Below, piece by piece: positions 1 to 9,347 of a stretch of 64,000 nucleotides of DNA. Every line of letters starts with the position of its first letter. Positions within the stretch are counted from its first letter, which is position 1. The stretch is taken from contig NZ_KB905370.1 in NCBI RefSeq assembly GCF_000378985.1, positions 4,648,799 through 4,712,798 of the forward strand, given 5' to 3'. This DNA is from Ensifer sp. BR816. Its GTDB lineage: Bacteria; Pseudomonadota; Alphaproteobacteria; Rhizobiales; Rhizobiaceae. A model generated the notes under the pieces. It saw only the letters and a list, made by a program, of their open reading frames with translations, made no database searches and was not told where the DNA came from. The position numbers and the translations under genes were made by a program.

Positions 1-171
1 GAAGGCCTTGCGCGCTGCCGCAACCGCAAGATCGACGTGACTAGCGTCTCCGGCGGCGATACGCCCAATAACCCGTTCCGAGGCGGGATCAACGACGGGC
101 AGACGTGGTGTGCTCGCGCATTCTTGCCACTCCCCGCCAATATAGAACTGGGTTCCTCGTTCGGTTATCAT
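1..171 (-). CDS. Aldehyde dehydrogenase, N-terminal part (cut by window edge)
   Basis: The minus strand from the ATG at 171 stays open to the window edge and gives 57 residues. It has the typical start of an NAD(P)-dependent aldehyde dehydrogenase: a short lead, FYIGGEW, then VVDPASERVIGRIAAGD and a DLAVAAARKAF helix. An AAAGG-like ribosome site lies about 10 bases before the ATG. The catalytic Cys and Glu lie outside the window, so the substrate cannot be judged. It follows the Lrp/AsnC gene in the same direction after a 217-base gap, so it may be the last gene of the homoserine-type operon or start from its own promoter in that gap. Confidence 0.75.
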   Translation of the reverse strand, partial: MITERGTQFYIGGEWQECASTPRLPVVDPASERVIGRIAAGDASHVDLAVAAARKAF

Positions 172-388
172 GGTTTGAACCTTTCGACAGTGCAATGCGG
201 CCGGGGCGGGCCTACGTTAGAAGCATGCCCCATTTCACTTGAAGACAACAATTTATGTCGCCTGAATGTCGGCTTAAGAGGAGCGTTAACAAAAGCGTCC
301 ACGCGCTCGATGTCGAGCGATAGCAGATCTGAACGTGGCTTCTTTCGGGTGAGGTCAAAAACACGATGTGCCTCTGCTCTGCGGCACT

Positions 389-832
389 CTATTTTCGGAT
401 CACAGAGGAGAGAGCAAAGGCAGTCAGCGTATCGCGCACCCCGGGCATCTCGGCTATAAGCTGCCAAATCTGCCGGATGCGGTCAGCCTCGGGAGACTCG
501 ACCCTGACGAGGAGATCGAAGTCACCAGTCATGACGTCGCAAGCCACGACTTCCGGGATTTTCCGCAGCGCCTGAATAACGTCGCCACCCCTCATGCGAT
601 CGTGCCGATAGACGAAGATCAGGGCCGTCGTAACGTGTTGGCTACTCCCCCCATCGCCGGTGACGATCGTATATCCTTTGATGAAGCCTTCGCGCTCAAG
701 TCGTTCGATCCGCACTCGCACGGCGTTACGCGAGAGATTCACCTTCGCCGACAACTCCGCGTGCGAGATCCGGGCGTTGGCCTTCAATTCGACAAGTATC
801 TGTTCGTCGGTTCGATCGAGAAGATATTTCAT
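389..832 (-). CDS. Lrp/AsnC-family transcriptional regulator
   Basis: This 147-residue protein has the standard Lrp/AsnC length and layout. An N-terminal winged helix-turn-helix (about residues 5-60, with LDRTDEQILVELKANARIS and then LSRNAVRVRIERLEREG) is followed by a RAM/ligand-binding domain (about 70-140, with DVMTGDFDLLVRVESPE). Members are dimeric or octameric DNA-binding proteins that sense amino acids and often control the operon they sit in. It begins 18 bases after the ThrB-like gene ends and runs in the same direction, so it is probably co-transcribed with the homoserine dehydrogenase operon and regulates it. An amino acid of the aspartate family is the obvious effector to consider, which is inference. 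Confidence 0.9.
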   Translation of the reverse strand: MKYLLDRTDEQILVELKANARISHAELSAKVNLSRNAVRVRIERLEREGFIKGYTIVTGDGGSSQHVTTALIFVYRHDRMRGGDVIQALRKIPEVVACDVMTGDFDLLVRVESPEADRIRQIWQLIAEMPGVRDTLTAFALSSVIRK

Positions 833-850
833 GGGGTCGGTGCCGGTCGA

Positions 851-1636
851 TTAGCCTGTGATTTCGGGCGTTACCGATCGATAAGCTACCACGGCGATTT
901 CCGGTAGGAAGGCTCTTTCCTTCTGGCTCGCAAATCGCTTCGAGGTCGAAGCCATTATGAAGCCCGGCAATGCCTCCTTTTCCGCGCCGGTCAGGCTTCG
1001 AACCTCTTCATAACCCTGTAGTAGGGCGCGCGCCCGCTCCTTGTTCAGTTCTCCGTTGGTTTCGCCCGCCCAACCGACAAGCACATCAGCAACCTCCGAT
1101 ACCAGCACATCATCGTGCCGCAGCCTGAAATTTATGACCCCGCTTACTTCCTCTCCAAGAAAAAAGACATTCTCTTGGGCCAACGCGCCATGAACTGCCC
1201 CAGTTGGGAGATCCGTTGATGTGCGTTTTACCTTTCGTTCCAAGACCGCGTGGATTTGAGCCATCACACGACCCAGGCTTCGGCATTTTGCCGCGCCGGC
1301 AATGGTCGATGAGGAGCCCGGTACGAAGCTGACTATGGCAACCAATCGACCTGCGGCCCGGCACGTGGCGTGGCCTTCGACGGTGCGCAGCGGCTTGGGG
1401 CAGGGGACGCCCTTTCGATAGAGCGCCTCCATCGTTTCGAAAGCTCTTTCCAGATCTAAAGGCTGGGCTCCGTTCTCGAAAAGCGTAACGATGAATTCGC
1501 CTTCCTCGGCGCGAAACAGGTAGGTCGTCTCGCTGTCGCCGTCAGCGATCCCGATCACTGATGAAAGCGACCTAAACCCATAGGCTGCGGGGATAGACTG
1601 GCGATCTTCTTCAGACAGCTCGGTAAAAACAGCCAT
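851..1636 (-). CDS. ThrB-like (homoserine kinase II / APH fold) protein, probable pseudokinase
   Basis: This 261-residue protein matches the type II homoserine kinase/aminoglycoside phosphotransferase fold: MAVFTELSEEDRQSI start, a GDSETTYLFRAEEGEFIVTLFE nucleotide-binding lobe split as in ThrB, and ENVFFLGEEVSG in the catalytic lobe. The start at 1636 is chosen because a strong GGGGAGGA site precedes it and family similarity begins there, although the frame is open further upstream. The catalytic loop reads HGALAQEN where ThrB has HxDxxxxN, and the metal-binding Asp of the LIDF motif is Asn (VINF). Both catalytic acids are therefore missing. It is about 60 residues shorter than usual ThrB. 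It may be a regulatory or substrate-sensing pseudokinase, or a decaying kinase. Confidence 0.75.
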   Translation of the reverse strand: MAVFTELSEEDRQSIPAAYGFRSLSSVIGIADGDSETTYLFRAEEGEFIVTLFENGAQPLDLERAFETMEALYRKGVPCPKPLRTVEGHATCRAAGRLVAIVSFVPGSSSTIAGAAKCRSLGRVMAQIHAVLERKVKRTSTDLPTGAVHGALAQENVFFLGEEVSGVINFRLRHDDVLVSEVADVLVGWAGETNGELNKERARALLQGYEEVRSLTGAEKEALPGFIMASTSKRFASQKERAFLPEIAVVAYRSVTPEITG

Positions 1637-1872
1637 TTTCCTCCCCTGTTTGGCTGACGAAATCACCGCCATGTTTGCAGTCGACGTCGACTTCAATTTC
1701 CCTCGATGCATCGCTGCAAAATATCCATCCCCGCGCCAGAGTTTGGCTGGGTTCGGGGAAGTGTTTGAGCCGAAGGTCAAAACGTCGAAGTTGGGCTCGG
1801 CTCGATGCGCATGGACGTCATATAGAACATCAGTCCGAAGGGACCCGATCAAGTCTGGAGAAGCGGCGTCTG

Positions 1873-3291
1873 CTACCGCTTCAGCCGATTGATGCAAACG
1901 ACCTTCGGCTGGGTCATGTCTTCATAGGCAAACCGAACGCCTTCACGTCCCATGCTGCCATATTTGAAGCCGCCAAAGGGCATCGCGTCGAACCGATAGT
2001 CGGACGAGTCATTGATCATGACGCCCCCAGCGTCGATTTGGTTGGCGGCATGAAGAGCCTCCTCCAGATCGTTGGTGAAGATACCAGCGTGGAGGCTGTA
2101 TTCCGGACTGTTTGCCAGCTGAATTGCCTCCTCCAGTTCATCGAACGGCTGCAGGATGACAATCGGTGCAAAGACCTCCTCAATCCACAGGTCGCACGTT
2201 GCTGGCGCGTTCTCCAGTACTGTTGGCGGGTAGAGAGTGCCGGAGGGGTTGTGCCCGGAAAGGAGCGTTGCGCCAGCGGCGATTGCGCGCTCGACCATGG
2301 CAGCAGCTCGGCTGACCGCCTTTTCGGAAATCATCGGGCCTACGTCAGTTTCCGCTTCCATCGGATTGCCGGTCTTGAGCTCGGCAGTCCGAGCGACGAA
2401 CTCTGCCTTGAAGCGCTCGTAGGCGGGCCGCTGGACCAGAATCCGCTGCGTGCCGATGCAGTTCTGGCCCGCCGCCCAGTAGGCACCCGACACGCACCCT
2501 TCAACCGCCGCGTCAAAATCGCTGTTTTCCATGACGATAACCGGTGCATTTCCGCCGAGGTCCATCGCGAGCTTTTTGATACCGGCACTCTTCGCGATGG
2601 CCTCGCCGGTCGAAAAGCCACCGGTGAAGGAGATCATCCGAACATCTTTGGCCGAAACGAGGGCTTTGCCCAGGTCCGCCCCGCCGACAGCTACCGTGAT
2701 GACTTCCTCCGGCAACCCGCTTTCGTGCAGCACTTCCACCAGCTTGATGGCCGAGAAAGGCGTAAGTTCCGAGGGCTTCAGGAGTACCGCATTGCCACCG
2801 GCGATCGCGGGGCCGAGCTTGTGGGCCACAAGATTAAGAGGGTCATTGTAAGGCGTGATTGCAGTGATGATGCCGAGCGGCTCCCGTGTGAACCAGCCTT
2901 GACGGGATTCCGAGCCTGCATAGGAATCGAAGGGGATCACCTCGCCAGCATTGCGCTTGGCTTCGTCCGCCGAGAGCTTCAACGTATTGACACACCGCGT
3001 AGCTTCTTTGCGGGCCTGGGTGATTGTCTTCCCCGCCTCGCGCACGATAAGGACTGCAAATTCCTCCTTGCAGGCTTCGACGATCGCTGCCGCCTTTTCG
3101 AGAATTTCGGAGCGCTTATGACGGGGCAGGGACCGTGCGACCTGCGCACCGCGATTGGCGCGCTCAAGCAGCAGGTTCACGCTGTCGGCGCTGGTCTCAG
3201 AAACCGTTCCGACAAAGCTGCCGTCGAAGGGATTGCTGATAATGATCTCGTCTACGGAGGTCTTCTTGCTGAGGGCCAGGCTCTGCATCAT
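1873..3291 (-). CDS. NAD(P)-dependent aldehyde dehydrogenase
   Basis: This complete 472-residue aldehyde dehydrogenase has the cofactor-binding [18 protein letters not shown] segment, a glycine-rich [14 protein letters not shown] turn, the general-base region [13 protein letters not shown], and the catalytic Cys in [11 protein letters not shown] (about residue 280). The C-terminal [13 protein letters not shown] motif is also present. Its start codon overlaps the stop of the homoserine dehydrogenase gene by four bases (ATGA), so the two are translationally coupled. The natural substrate suggested by context is L-aspartate 4-semialdehyde, produced by running homoserine dehydrogenase in the oxidative direction, giving aspartate. 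That assignment is inference. The family also includes lactaldehyde and succinate-semialdehyde dehydrogenases. Confidence 0.9.
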   Translation of the reverse strand: MMQSLALSKKTSVDEIIISNPFDGSFVGTVSETSADSVNLLLERANRGAQVARSLPRHKRSEILEKAAAIVEACKEEFAVLIVREAGKTITQARKEATRCVNTLKLSADEAKRNAGEVIPFDSYAGSESRQGWFTREPLGIITAITPYNDPLNLVAHKLGPAIAGGNAVLLKPSELTPFSAIKLVEVLHESGLPEEVITVAVGGADLGKALVSAKDVRMISFTGGFSTGEAIAKSAGIKKLAMDLGGNAPVIVMENSDFDAAVEGCVSGAYWAAGQNCIGTQRILVQRPAYERFKAEFVARTAELKTGNPMEAETDVGPMISEKAVSRAAAMVERAIAAGATLLSGHNPSGTLYPPTVLENAPATCDLWIEEVFAPIVILQPFDELEEAIQLANSPEYSLHAGIFTNDLEEALHAANQIDAGGVMINDSSDYRFDAMPFGGFKYGSMGREGVRFAYEDMTQPKVVCINRLKR

Positions 3292-4349
3292 GCGGCCTCT
3301 TTCGCAGCGGCGGCCGCCTGAGCTTTGTGGATGGCGACAATATCGGACAGCAGCGCATAAGCGGTCTCGATCCGGCCGGCGCCAGGGCCGGTGATTGTGA
3401 CAGAGCCGAGCAGTTCGGTGTTCAGCGATACGGCATTCGTCGCGCCGTTTACACCAGCGAGTGGATGCTCGAAGGGAAGTTGCTTCGGAGAAACACTGCC
3501 TGTTACCGTCCCGTCTTCATTCCGAACCGCCGATCCGATTAACTTCCAACGGCTATTTCCTGCTTTCGCGTTTTCAATATCGGAAGGAGAAAGCTTGGAG
3601 ATTCCCGTGCACGTGACCTCTTCGGGCTTGAGGCTTGCTCCCAGCAGCTCGTTTGCCAGGATCACCACCTTGAGGCGAACGTCAAAACCTTCGACATCGG
3701 CAGTTGGATCGGCTTCCGCATAGCCGAGTATCTGGGCTTCCTTGACCGCAGTGGCGAAGTCAAGGCCGCCTTCCATACGGCCGAGGACAAAGTTCGAAGT
3801 GCCATTCAAGATTCCCTCGAAACCCTTCACCTCTGCGCCGGCGAGCGCCTTTTCCGCCATGCGGATCACAGGGGTTCCACTCATGACGGAGCCTTCATAT
3901 TCGAAATGAACGCCATTCGCCTTTGCAAGGGCCTTCAGTTCCCGGGCAGCGATCGCGACCGGCCCTTTGTTCGTGGTGACGACATGCTTGCCGGACTGCA
4001 GGGCCCAGCGGCAGTGGGAAACAGCTGGCTCGCCGTCCTTCGGGTTTGTAAATGTCGCTTCCACGATGATGTCGGCAGGCGCCGTCTTGATGATTGTCTC
4101 GTTGTCGGCTTCCGCGCTGCCGCCAGAAAGCTGCCCGAACCCGCCTTTCGCGAAGTTTGCTTCAATGAGGGTCTTGGCATCGAGCCCGTTGGGCGAAATA
4201 ACAGAGCCAAGATAGAGATCGCTGACGGCGACAATGTTCAGACGGAAACCGAGGTCCCGTTCCCACAGCGGGTTTTTCGTCGCTATGAGCTCGGCCAAAG
4301 CGCGATTGACGCCACCAAACCCGATAAGAGCAATGTTGTAGGTTGTCAT
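3288..4349 (-). CDS. hom: Homoserine dehydrogenase
   Basis: This 353-residue protein catalyses the NAD(P)-linked interconversion of L-homoserine and L-aspartate 4-semialdehyde. The N-terminal Rossmann motif is [17 protein letters not shown], followed by a nucleotide-binding [12 protein letters not shown] stretch, the [11 protein letters not shown] signature and the family hallmark [17 protein letters not shown] with [13 protein letters not shown]. It lacks a C-terminal ACT domain, so threonine feedback control is not expected. The start at 4349 follows GGAGGATCCAA and gives the family-typical N-terminus. It heads a minus-strand operon with an aldehyde dehydrogenase, a ThrB-like protein and an Lrp/AsnC regulator, and lacks threonine synthase. 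This arrangement fits homoserine utilisation better than threonine biosynthesis. Confidence 0.92.
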   Translation of the reverse strand: MTTYNIALIGFGGVNRALAELIATKNPLWERDLGFRLNIVAVSDLYLGSVISPNGLDAKTLIEANFAKGGFGQLSGGSAEADNETIIKTAPADIIVEATFTNPKDGEPAVSHCRWALQSGKHVVTTNKGPVAIAARELKALAKANGVHFEYEGSVMSGTPVIRMAEKALAGAEVKGFEGILNGTSNFVLGRMEGGLDFATAVKEAQILGYAEADPTADVEGFDVRLKVVILANELLGASLKPEEVTCTGISKLSPSDIENAKAGNSRWKLIGSAVRNEDGTVTGSVSPKQLPFEHPLAGVNGATNAVSLNTELLGSVTITGPGAGRIETAYALLSDIVAIHKAQAAAAAKEAA

Positions 4350-4480
4350 TTGGATCCTCCGGCGAAGCATTGTGTCCGCAATGATGAGATGCGGACCGCT
4401 CCGTCGGAACGGTACAAACAGACCAATCTGCTGTGCGTTTTGCTCATAGCGCCGCCGTCTTGCATGATGGCCTGGGGTTG

Positions 4481-4600
4481 ATGATTGAGAGCGCTCAACC
4501 CTCAGCCAGGACGGCAAACCCGCAAATGGGCTCAGATCATCGCTGCACCCTCACCACGGGCGCCAGTGCCGCGCGAGCGGCATCATCCTTGGTACCAAAG
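4481..4600 (-). repeat. Copy A of a ~115-bp element shared with 30965-31083, upstream of hom
   Basis: This stretch is about 80 percent identical by eye to the reverse complement of 30965-31083, with a near-identical core (ACCCTCACCACGGGCGCCAG then TGCCGCGCGAGCGGC). Read on the minus strand, it lies 130-250 bases before the hom start codon. At its downstream end is the perfect 14-base palindrome TTGAGAGCGCTCAA (4485-4498), and copy B has TTGAG-N5-CTCAA in the same place. It has no transposase or terminal repeats. It could be a promoter/operator, an RNA leader, or a short dispersed intergenic element. Confidence 0.6.
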
Positions 4601-4719
4601 CAGATACGCAAGGTTCAGCAATAGTATTTCCTGGGCCAGATCATCATTGAGCCTGACGCGTGGAAAACCTGAAATGCGACACCCTCCGCGGACCAAGGCG
4701 CCAGTTGAGTGCTTGCATT

Positions 4720-5595
4720 TCAGCTCAACGCATGGCCGGCCAAGCCATAGACCCACGGCTCGTTTTCTTTTCGGTTCAGAAACCGGCGGCCTTTGGACAT
4801 GGTCGTATCCGTCTCCGAAATCGCGAGTCGGCACTGCTGCAGAAATTCGGCAAACGCCCCGGTGTCACGCGTGTCGACGCGGGCGAACTGTCCTGCCAGC
4901 CGCTTCAAATGCATGGCCGTGAGATGGATTGCGTCACCATCATTGCTTGCCACTATCGGGCCGACGACCTGGCCCCGCCCGAACTCACGACACATGGAAT
5001 AGCCGACAAGTTCGCCACCCCGTCGCAATACGCAAATTGAAGCGTTCTCCGAAAGCAGTGCGAGTAGCTTCCCGCGATCTACGCCGAAGGCCCGCGCATC
5101 GAGAGCGGTGATCTCGTCGAGCTCTTCCCTTGACGGTTCACTCAACTCGCCGTTCAGGGGTGGCAGCATCGGAAGCGTCGGTGCGACGTCTCCCTGGTAC
5201 TGGTATACGATCGCTTCCTTCGTGAAGCCGAGCGAAAGGTACAGCTTATAGGCCGCATCGGTGGAATTTAGGCTCAAATTGCGGCCGGCGCAGCGTTCAA
5301 ACACCTGTTCCATGAGCCATCGGGCGTTTCCCTGCGCTTGCGTGCGCGGCGATGTGATCACCAGTCCGACCGTGGCGAAGTCGTCCCCGTGAGGGAACCA
5401 CATCGCGCTTCCGAACACGCGTCCGATACCATCAACGGCGACGATGCCGTGGCCGGCGCGACGCAGGAAATCCCAATCCTTGGGCCGGTGCGGCCAACCA
5501 ACGCCGATCGACAACGCGTGAAGCAAACTCACGTCGACATCGTTGATATCCCGCGCAATCAATTCAAAGGATTTCAGGCGCACTGATTTTTGCAT
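4720..5595 (-). CDS. GNAT-family N-acetyltransferase (two-domain)
   Basis: This 291-residue protein has an N-terminal GNAT domain with the acetyl-CoA-binding VGLVITSPRTQAQGNARWLM segment (about residues 75-95), and LNSTDAAYKLYLSLGF of the last GNAT helix and strand. A second domain (about 150-285) resembles the Acetyltransf_18 half found in two-domain GNATs, with REFGRGQVVGPIVASNDGDA. It transfers an acyl group from acyl-CoA to an unknown small amine. It lies upstream of the hom operon in the same direction, separated by a 370-base gap holding repeat copy A. A deacylase gene starts divergently on the other side, so acylation and deacylation of an amino acid may be linked here (inference). Confidence 0.8.
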   Translation of the reverse strand: MQKSVRLKSFELIARDINDVDVSLLHALSIGVGWPHRPKDWDFLRRAGHGIVAVDGIGRVFGSAMWFPHGDDFATVGLVITSPRTQAQGNARWLMEQVFERCAGRNLSLNSTDAAYKLYLSLGFTKEAIVYQYQGDVAPTLPMLPPLNGELSEPSREELDEITALDARAFGVDRGKLLALLSENASICVLRRGGELVGYSMCREFGRGQVVGPIVASNDGDAIHLTAMHLKRLAGQFARVDTRDTGAFAEFLQQCRLAISETDTTMSKGRRFLNRKENEPWVYGLAGHALS

Positions 5596-5834
5596 TTCAG
5601 CCTAATCCGCTCCGATCATCGGAGGCCCAACTCTCGGTCAAACAGTGTCTTTGATCCCACGATCCCACCGCCGATTGCAACATAGCTACAATATTGCACG
5701 CAGCGGCCGGCGGGTTTCACTGTTCGCGTCAACTATTCGAAATCTTCAGCCGAAGCGAGGCTATGTTCGGCAGAGAAAACTCCTGCCTCGGCTTAACCTG
5801 ACTGTCACGCGTCAACTCAGAAGGCAAGGTCCCC

Positions 5835-6959
5835 ATGAACGTCGAAGAGATCCTCGCAAGGTTGATCGCATTTCCCTCTGTCGTGGGCACTCCAAACAGC
5901 GCGATTGTCGATTGGATTCGTTCGTACTGTCTGGCAACGGGGGCTGAAGTGACGGTCCACCCCGGCCCCGAAGGTGACCGGTCTAATCTGTTTGCCACCA
6001 TTGGGCCGCGCGAGGGCAGGGGTTATATTCTGTCTGGCCACATGGATGTCGTGCCGGCCGGCGAACGGAACTGGAGCTCGGATCCTTTCGTCCTGCGCAG
6101 AGAGGGGGATAAGCTGCACGGCCGCGGCACGACCGACATGAAAGGTTTTCTCGCCTGTGCTTTGGCCGCATTGCCGAAGCTTGCAGGCATGAAGCTACAG
6201 CGGCCGGTCCATCTTGCCTTTTCCTATGACGAAGAGGCGGGCGCCCGCGGTGTGCCACACCTCATCGCTGCGTTGCCGGGCCTGTGCGATGCTCCGCTCG
6301 GAGCGATCATCGGCGAGCCGAGCCGCATGCAGGCCGTGCGGGCACACAAGGGTAAGGCGGCCGTGCGGCTGGAAGTGATCGGGCGTTCGGGGCATTCCTC
6401 CCGCCCCGATCTGGGCCTCAATGCGGTTCATGCGATGGCCAATCTGATTACCGAGGTCGTGACCTACGGCCAATCGCTCACAAAAGGGCCCTTCAACCAT
6501 GATTTCGCGCCGCCATACTCGTCGTTGCAAGTTGGCGTCATCGCTGGCGGTCAGGCGGTCAACATCATTCCCGACCGCTGCACGGCTGATATCGAGGTCC
6601 GCGCTGTGCCAGGTGTTTCCCCGTCATCCGTGCTCGAGCCGGTAAGGACCCGGCTCGCCGCTCTGCGCGACAGCGGGTTCGATGTGGGCTGGCACGAGCT
6701 GAGCACCTATCCTGGGCTGTCGCTTGCCGAGGGAAGCGAACTCGCCGCCCTGCTGGGGACGTTGACGGGGCACGAGCCGCTTGCGGCAGTGAGCTATGGC
6801 ACCGAGGCGGGGCTTTATCAGCAGGCCGGCATCGACGCGATCATTTGCGGCCCGGGGGATATCGACCGCGCCCATCGTCCCAATGAATACATTGAGATCG
6901 GCGAACTCGCGGCGTGCCAGAAGATGATCGAGGATCTCGGCAAGCACCTTGCCGCATGA
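5835..6959 (+). CDS. argE: M20 amidohydrolase, acetylornithine deacetylase (ArgE) family
   Basis: This 374-residue zinc peptidase-type deacylase has SGHMDVVPAG (first metal ligand and catalytic Asp, about residues 67-76), GRGTTDMKG (bridging Asp), the YDEEAGARG catalytic Glu-Glu motif (about 130), a dimerisation insert with GRSGHSSRPDLGLNAV, and CGPGDIDRAHRPNEYIE carrying the last ligand His. Length and motifs match ArgE/acetylornithine deacetylases, which hydrolyse N-acyl amino acids in the cytoplasm. The genes that follow encode a hydroxyacid dehydrogenase and an amine-oxidase-like flavoenzyme, not arginine biosynthesis. It is therefore probably a catabolic paralogue acting on an N-acyl amino acid. 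Confidence 0.88.
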   Translation: MNVEEILARLIAFPSVVGTPNSAIVDWIRSYCLATGAEVTVHPGPEGDRSNLFATIGPREGRGYILSGHMDVVPAGERNWSSDPFVLRREGDKLHGRGTTDMKGFLACALAALPKLAGMKLQRPVHLAFSYDEEAGARGVPHLIAALPGLCDAPLGAIIGEPSRMQAVRAHKGKAAVRLEVIGRSGHSSRPDLGLNAVHAMANLITEVVTYGQSLTKGPFNHDFAPPYSSLQVGVIAGGQAVNIIPDRCTADIEVRAVPGVSPSSVLEPVRTRLAALRDSGFDVGWHELSTYPGLSLAEGSELAALLGTLTGHEPLAAVSYGTEAGLYQQAGIDAIICGPGDIDRAHRPNEYIEIGELAACQKMIEDLGKHLAA

Positions 6960-6977
6960 TGAAAGAGGGTGAATTCC

Positions 6978-7901
6978 ATGGCATTTCTCTTCAATTCCGA
7001 TGCCGCACGCGGGGCAGTTTTTCGTGAGCTCTTTGCGCGCGAGCTCCCGGATGTGGAATTCTTTCATCACAGCGAAAGCGTAGACCCGGACACGGTGCGT
7101 TATCTCCTGACCTGGACCGTTCCTGACGACATCTCGCGCTATCGCAATCTGCAAGTGCTGTTTTCCATCGGCGCAGGCGTCGATCAGTTCAAGCAAGACG
7201 GCGTCCCCGATGATGTAAAACTCGTTCGCATGGTCGAGGATGGCATCATTCGAATGATGCAGGAGTATGTTGCCCTCGGTGTGCTGACGCTGCACCGGGA
7301 GTTGCCTGCCTATCGGGAGCTGCAGAAACGGCAGATGTGGCAGGCTCTTGCCGCTCCGCGGGCCACCGAACGACGCGTGGGCTTCCTGGGTCTTGGCATG
7401 TTGGCCCAGGCAGCAATCGAACGCTTGAAGCCGTTTCAGTTTCCGCTATCCGGATGGAGCCGCGGCAGAAAGAAGCTGGACGGCGTCACCTGCTTCCATG
7501 GAGCAGATGAACTTGCCGGCTTTCTGATGCAGACAGATATTCTCGTCTGTCTGCTGCCGCTGACCGACGAGACACGCGGCATCCTCAATGCCGAGCTCTT
7601 CTCGCTGCTGCCGGTGGGCGCACGGCTGCTTCATGTTGGCCGAGGCCCGCAGCTTGACCAGGCCGCCCTTATCGAGGCGCTCGACAGCGATCATCTGGCC
7701 GCAGCAATGCTCGATGTGACAGATCCCGAGCCGCTACCGCAAAACCATCCACTCTGGTCCCATCCGAAGGTGGTGTTAACGCCGCATATCGCCTCCGTGA
7801 CGCAACCGCATACGGCAGCACAAGCGGTCATAGAAAATATCCGACGACACCGCGCCGGAGAAAGTCTGGTCGGCCTCGTCGATCGGACACGCGGCTACTA
7901 A
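6978..7901 (+). CDS. D-isomer-specific 2-hydroxyacid dehydrogenase (GhrA-like)
   Basis: This 307-residue NAD(P)-dependent reductase of 2-oxoacids such as glyoxylate or hydroxypyruvate resembles GhrA. The nucleotide-binding motif is [15 protein letters not shown], followed by [32 protein letters not shown] with the catalytic Arg region, and the family-typical [16 protein letters not shown] with [11 protein letters not shown] carrying the catalytic His. The ATG at 6978 is preferred over a GTG nine bases upstream because AGAGGG lies eight bases before it. The gene follows the M20 deacylase after 18 bases and is probably co-transcribed with it. Confidence 0.88.
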   Translation: MAFLFNSDAARGAVFRELFARELPDVEFFHHSESVDPDTVRYLLTWTVPDDISRYRNLQVLFSIGAGVDQFKQDGVPDDVKLVRMVEDGIIRMMQEYVALGVLTLHRELPAYRELQKRQMWQALAAPRATERRVGFLGLGMLAQAAIERLKPFQFPLSGWSRGRKKLDGVTCFHGADELAGFLMQTDILVCLLPLTDETRGILNAELFSLLPVGARLLHVGRGPQLDQAALIEALDSDHLAAAMLDVTDPEPLPQNHPLWSHPKVVLTPHIASVTQPHTAAQAVIENIRRHRAGESLVGLVDRTRGY

Positions 7902-7916
7902 AATGCACGCCGCGAA

Positions 7917-7930
7917 GTTTGCGCGCAAAC
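7917..7930. promoter_or_regulatory. 14-bp perfect palindrome GTTTGCGCGCAAAC
   Basis: A perfect inverted repeat lies in the 168-base gap between the hydroxyacid dehydrogenase and the DAO-type flavoenzyme. A related GTTTGCGCTACTAAACGC stretch follows at about 7944. It could be an operator for the flavoenzyme gene, or part of a terminator for the preceding gene, although no T-tract follows. Confidence 0.4.
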
Positions 7931-8069
7931 AGAAGAGCCTGTGGTTTGCGCTACTAAACGCAGGAGTTGTTGCGAAACAAGAACGCTTGTGCCGCTGCTC
8001 ATCCGCAGAAGCGGGCGTACACTCTAGCTATCCGAAGCGGGCTTAGATTAGCATGAAGGGTGTGCAGCG

Positions 8070-9347
8070 ATGAAATTCGCCTCCTACTGGCATGATACCT
8101 CCGTTCCATTCGCCGGGGGCGTGGTCGGGCCCGTCGCCGGTGACTTCGAGGTTGCTGTGATCGGTGCCGGCTTCACCGGCCTCAGTGCTGCGCGCAAGCT
8201 CGCGAAGTCCGGGGTAAAGGTCGCTTTGCTCGAAGCCGAGCATGTCGGCTATGGCGCGTCAGGCCGCAATGGCGGGCACCTCAACAGTGGACATTTCGCG
8301 AGCTTCAGTGCCGCCAAGCGCCATTTCGGGGAAATCCAGGCGCGCCGGTTGTGGCGTGCCTACGATGACTCGATCGACATGATCGAAGCGCTCATCGAGG
8401 AGGAAAAGATCGACTGCAACTTCCGTAGAGGCGGAAAACTCAAGCTCGCATCCAAGCCCTCTCACGTCGAGAAGCTGCAGGCGATGTGCGAAGAGATCCG
8501 CCGCGAGGTCGACCCGTCGGCCGAATGGCTCACTCGTGAGGATCTTCGCAACGAGGTCCGTTCGGATGCGTTCCACGGGGCGATCCTGTCTCCGAAATCC
8601 GCCATGATGCACATGGGCCGCTACGCCAATGGTGTGGCCAATGCCGCCCATCGTTATGGTACGGCGATCTGGGAGCGAAACCCTGTCATTGGCCGCGAAC
8701 GCGCAGCAAATGGTTGGAGGCTAACAACGCCGACCGGCTCGCTTACCGCTCGCCAGGTCATTCTGGCGACTGACGCCTATACATCGGCCGCCTTCGGCTA
8801 TTTCCGCCGAAGGATGATGCCGATCGCTTCCTTCATCATCGCCACGCGCCCGCTCACCAAACAGGAGATTGCCGCGACTGTTCCGGGAAACCGCAACTTT
8901 ACCAACTCGCTGAACATCGCGAACTATTTTCGCCTGACGCCGGATAACCGTATGCTGTTCGGCGGTCGGGCGAGATTTTCGGCCGAGTCGAACCAGAAGA
9001 CCGACGTCAGCTCCGGTCAGCTCTTGCGCAAGCAGATGGTCGGCATATTTCCGCAGCTTGAGAGCGTCGAGATCGACTATTGCTGGGGCGGCCTCGTTGG
9101 ATGCACCCAAGATCGTTATCCCCGGGCTGGCAGCGCCGAGGGTGTGCTTTACAGCATGGGCTATTCGGGACACGGAGCTCAGCTGTCGACTTTCATGGGT
9201 ACCGCGCTCGCCGATATGGCGATGGGGCGCAAGGATGCCAATCCGCTTGAGGGCATGGCGTGGCGGGCCGTGCCGATGCACACCGGCACGCCTTGGTTTC
9301 TGCCAATTGTGGGTGCCTATTACCGGATGAAGGACATGCTTCCTTGA
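8070..9347 (+). CDS. FAD-dependent oxidoreductase, DAO family (OrdL/PuuB-like)
   Basis: This 425-residue flavoprotein has the dinucleotide-binding fold VAVIGAGFTGLSAARKLAKSG (about residues 29-49), then LLEAEHVGYGASGRNGGHL, the hallmark of gamma-glutamylputrescine oxidase/OrdL-type enzymes, and the C-terminal YSMGYSGHGAQLSTFMG motif closing the FAD site. These enzymes oxidise amines or secondary amino acids, forming an aldehyde or imine. It begins 168 bases after the hydroxyacid dehydrogenase, in the same direction. It may act on the amine released by the upstream M20 deacylase, but the substrate is not fixed by the sequence. Confidence 0.88.
   Translation: MKFASYWHDTSVPFAGGVVGPVAGDFEVAVIGAGFTGLSAARKLAKSGVKVALLEAEHVGYGASGRNGGHLNSGHFASFSAAKRHFGEIQARRLWRAYDDSIDMIEALIEEEKIDCNFRRGGKLKLASKPSHVEKLQAMCEEIRREVDPSAEWLTREDLRNEVRSDAFHGAILSPKSAMMHMGRYANGVANAAHRYGTAIWERNPVIGRERAANGWRLTTPTGSLTARQVILATDAYTSAAFGYFRRRMMPIASFIIATRPLTKQEIAATVPGNRNFTNSLNIANYFRLTPDNRMLFGGRARFSAESNQKTDVSSGQLLRKQMVGIFPQLESVEIDYCWGGLVGCTQDRYPRAGSAEGVLYSMGYSGHGAQLSTFMGTALADMAMGRKDANPLEGMAWRAVPMHTGTPWFLPIVGAYYRMKDMLP

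Noticed and set aside
1675..3321. Long open frame on the plus strand opposite the aldehyde dehydrogenase
   Set aside because: It is the high-GC shadow of the aldehyde dehydrogenase gene and has no family motif or ribosome site.
4481..4600. Insertion sequence
   Set aside because: No transposase, no terminal inverted repeats or target duplications could be found around either copy.
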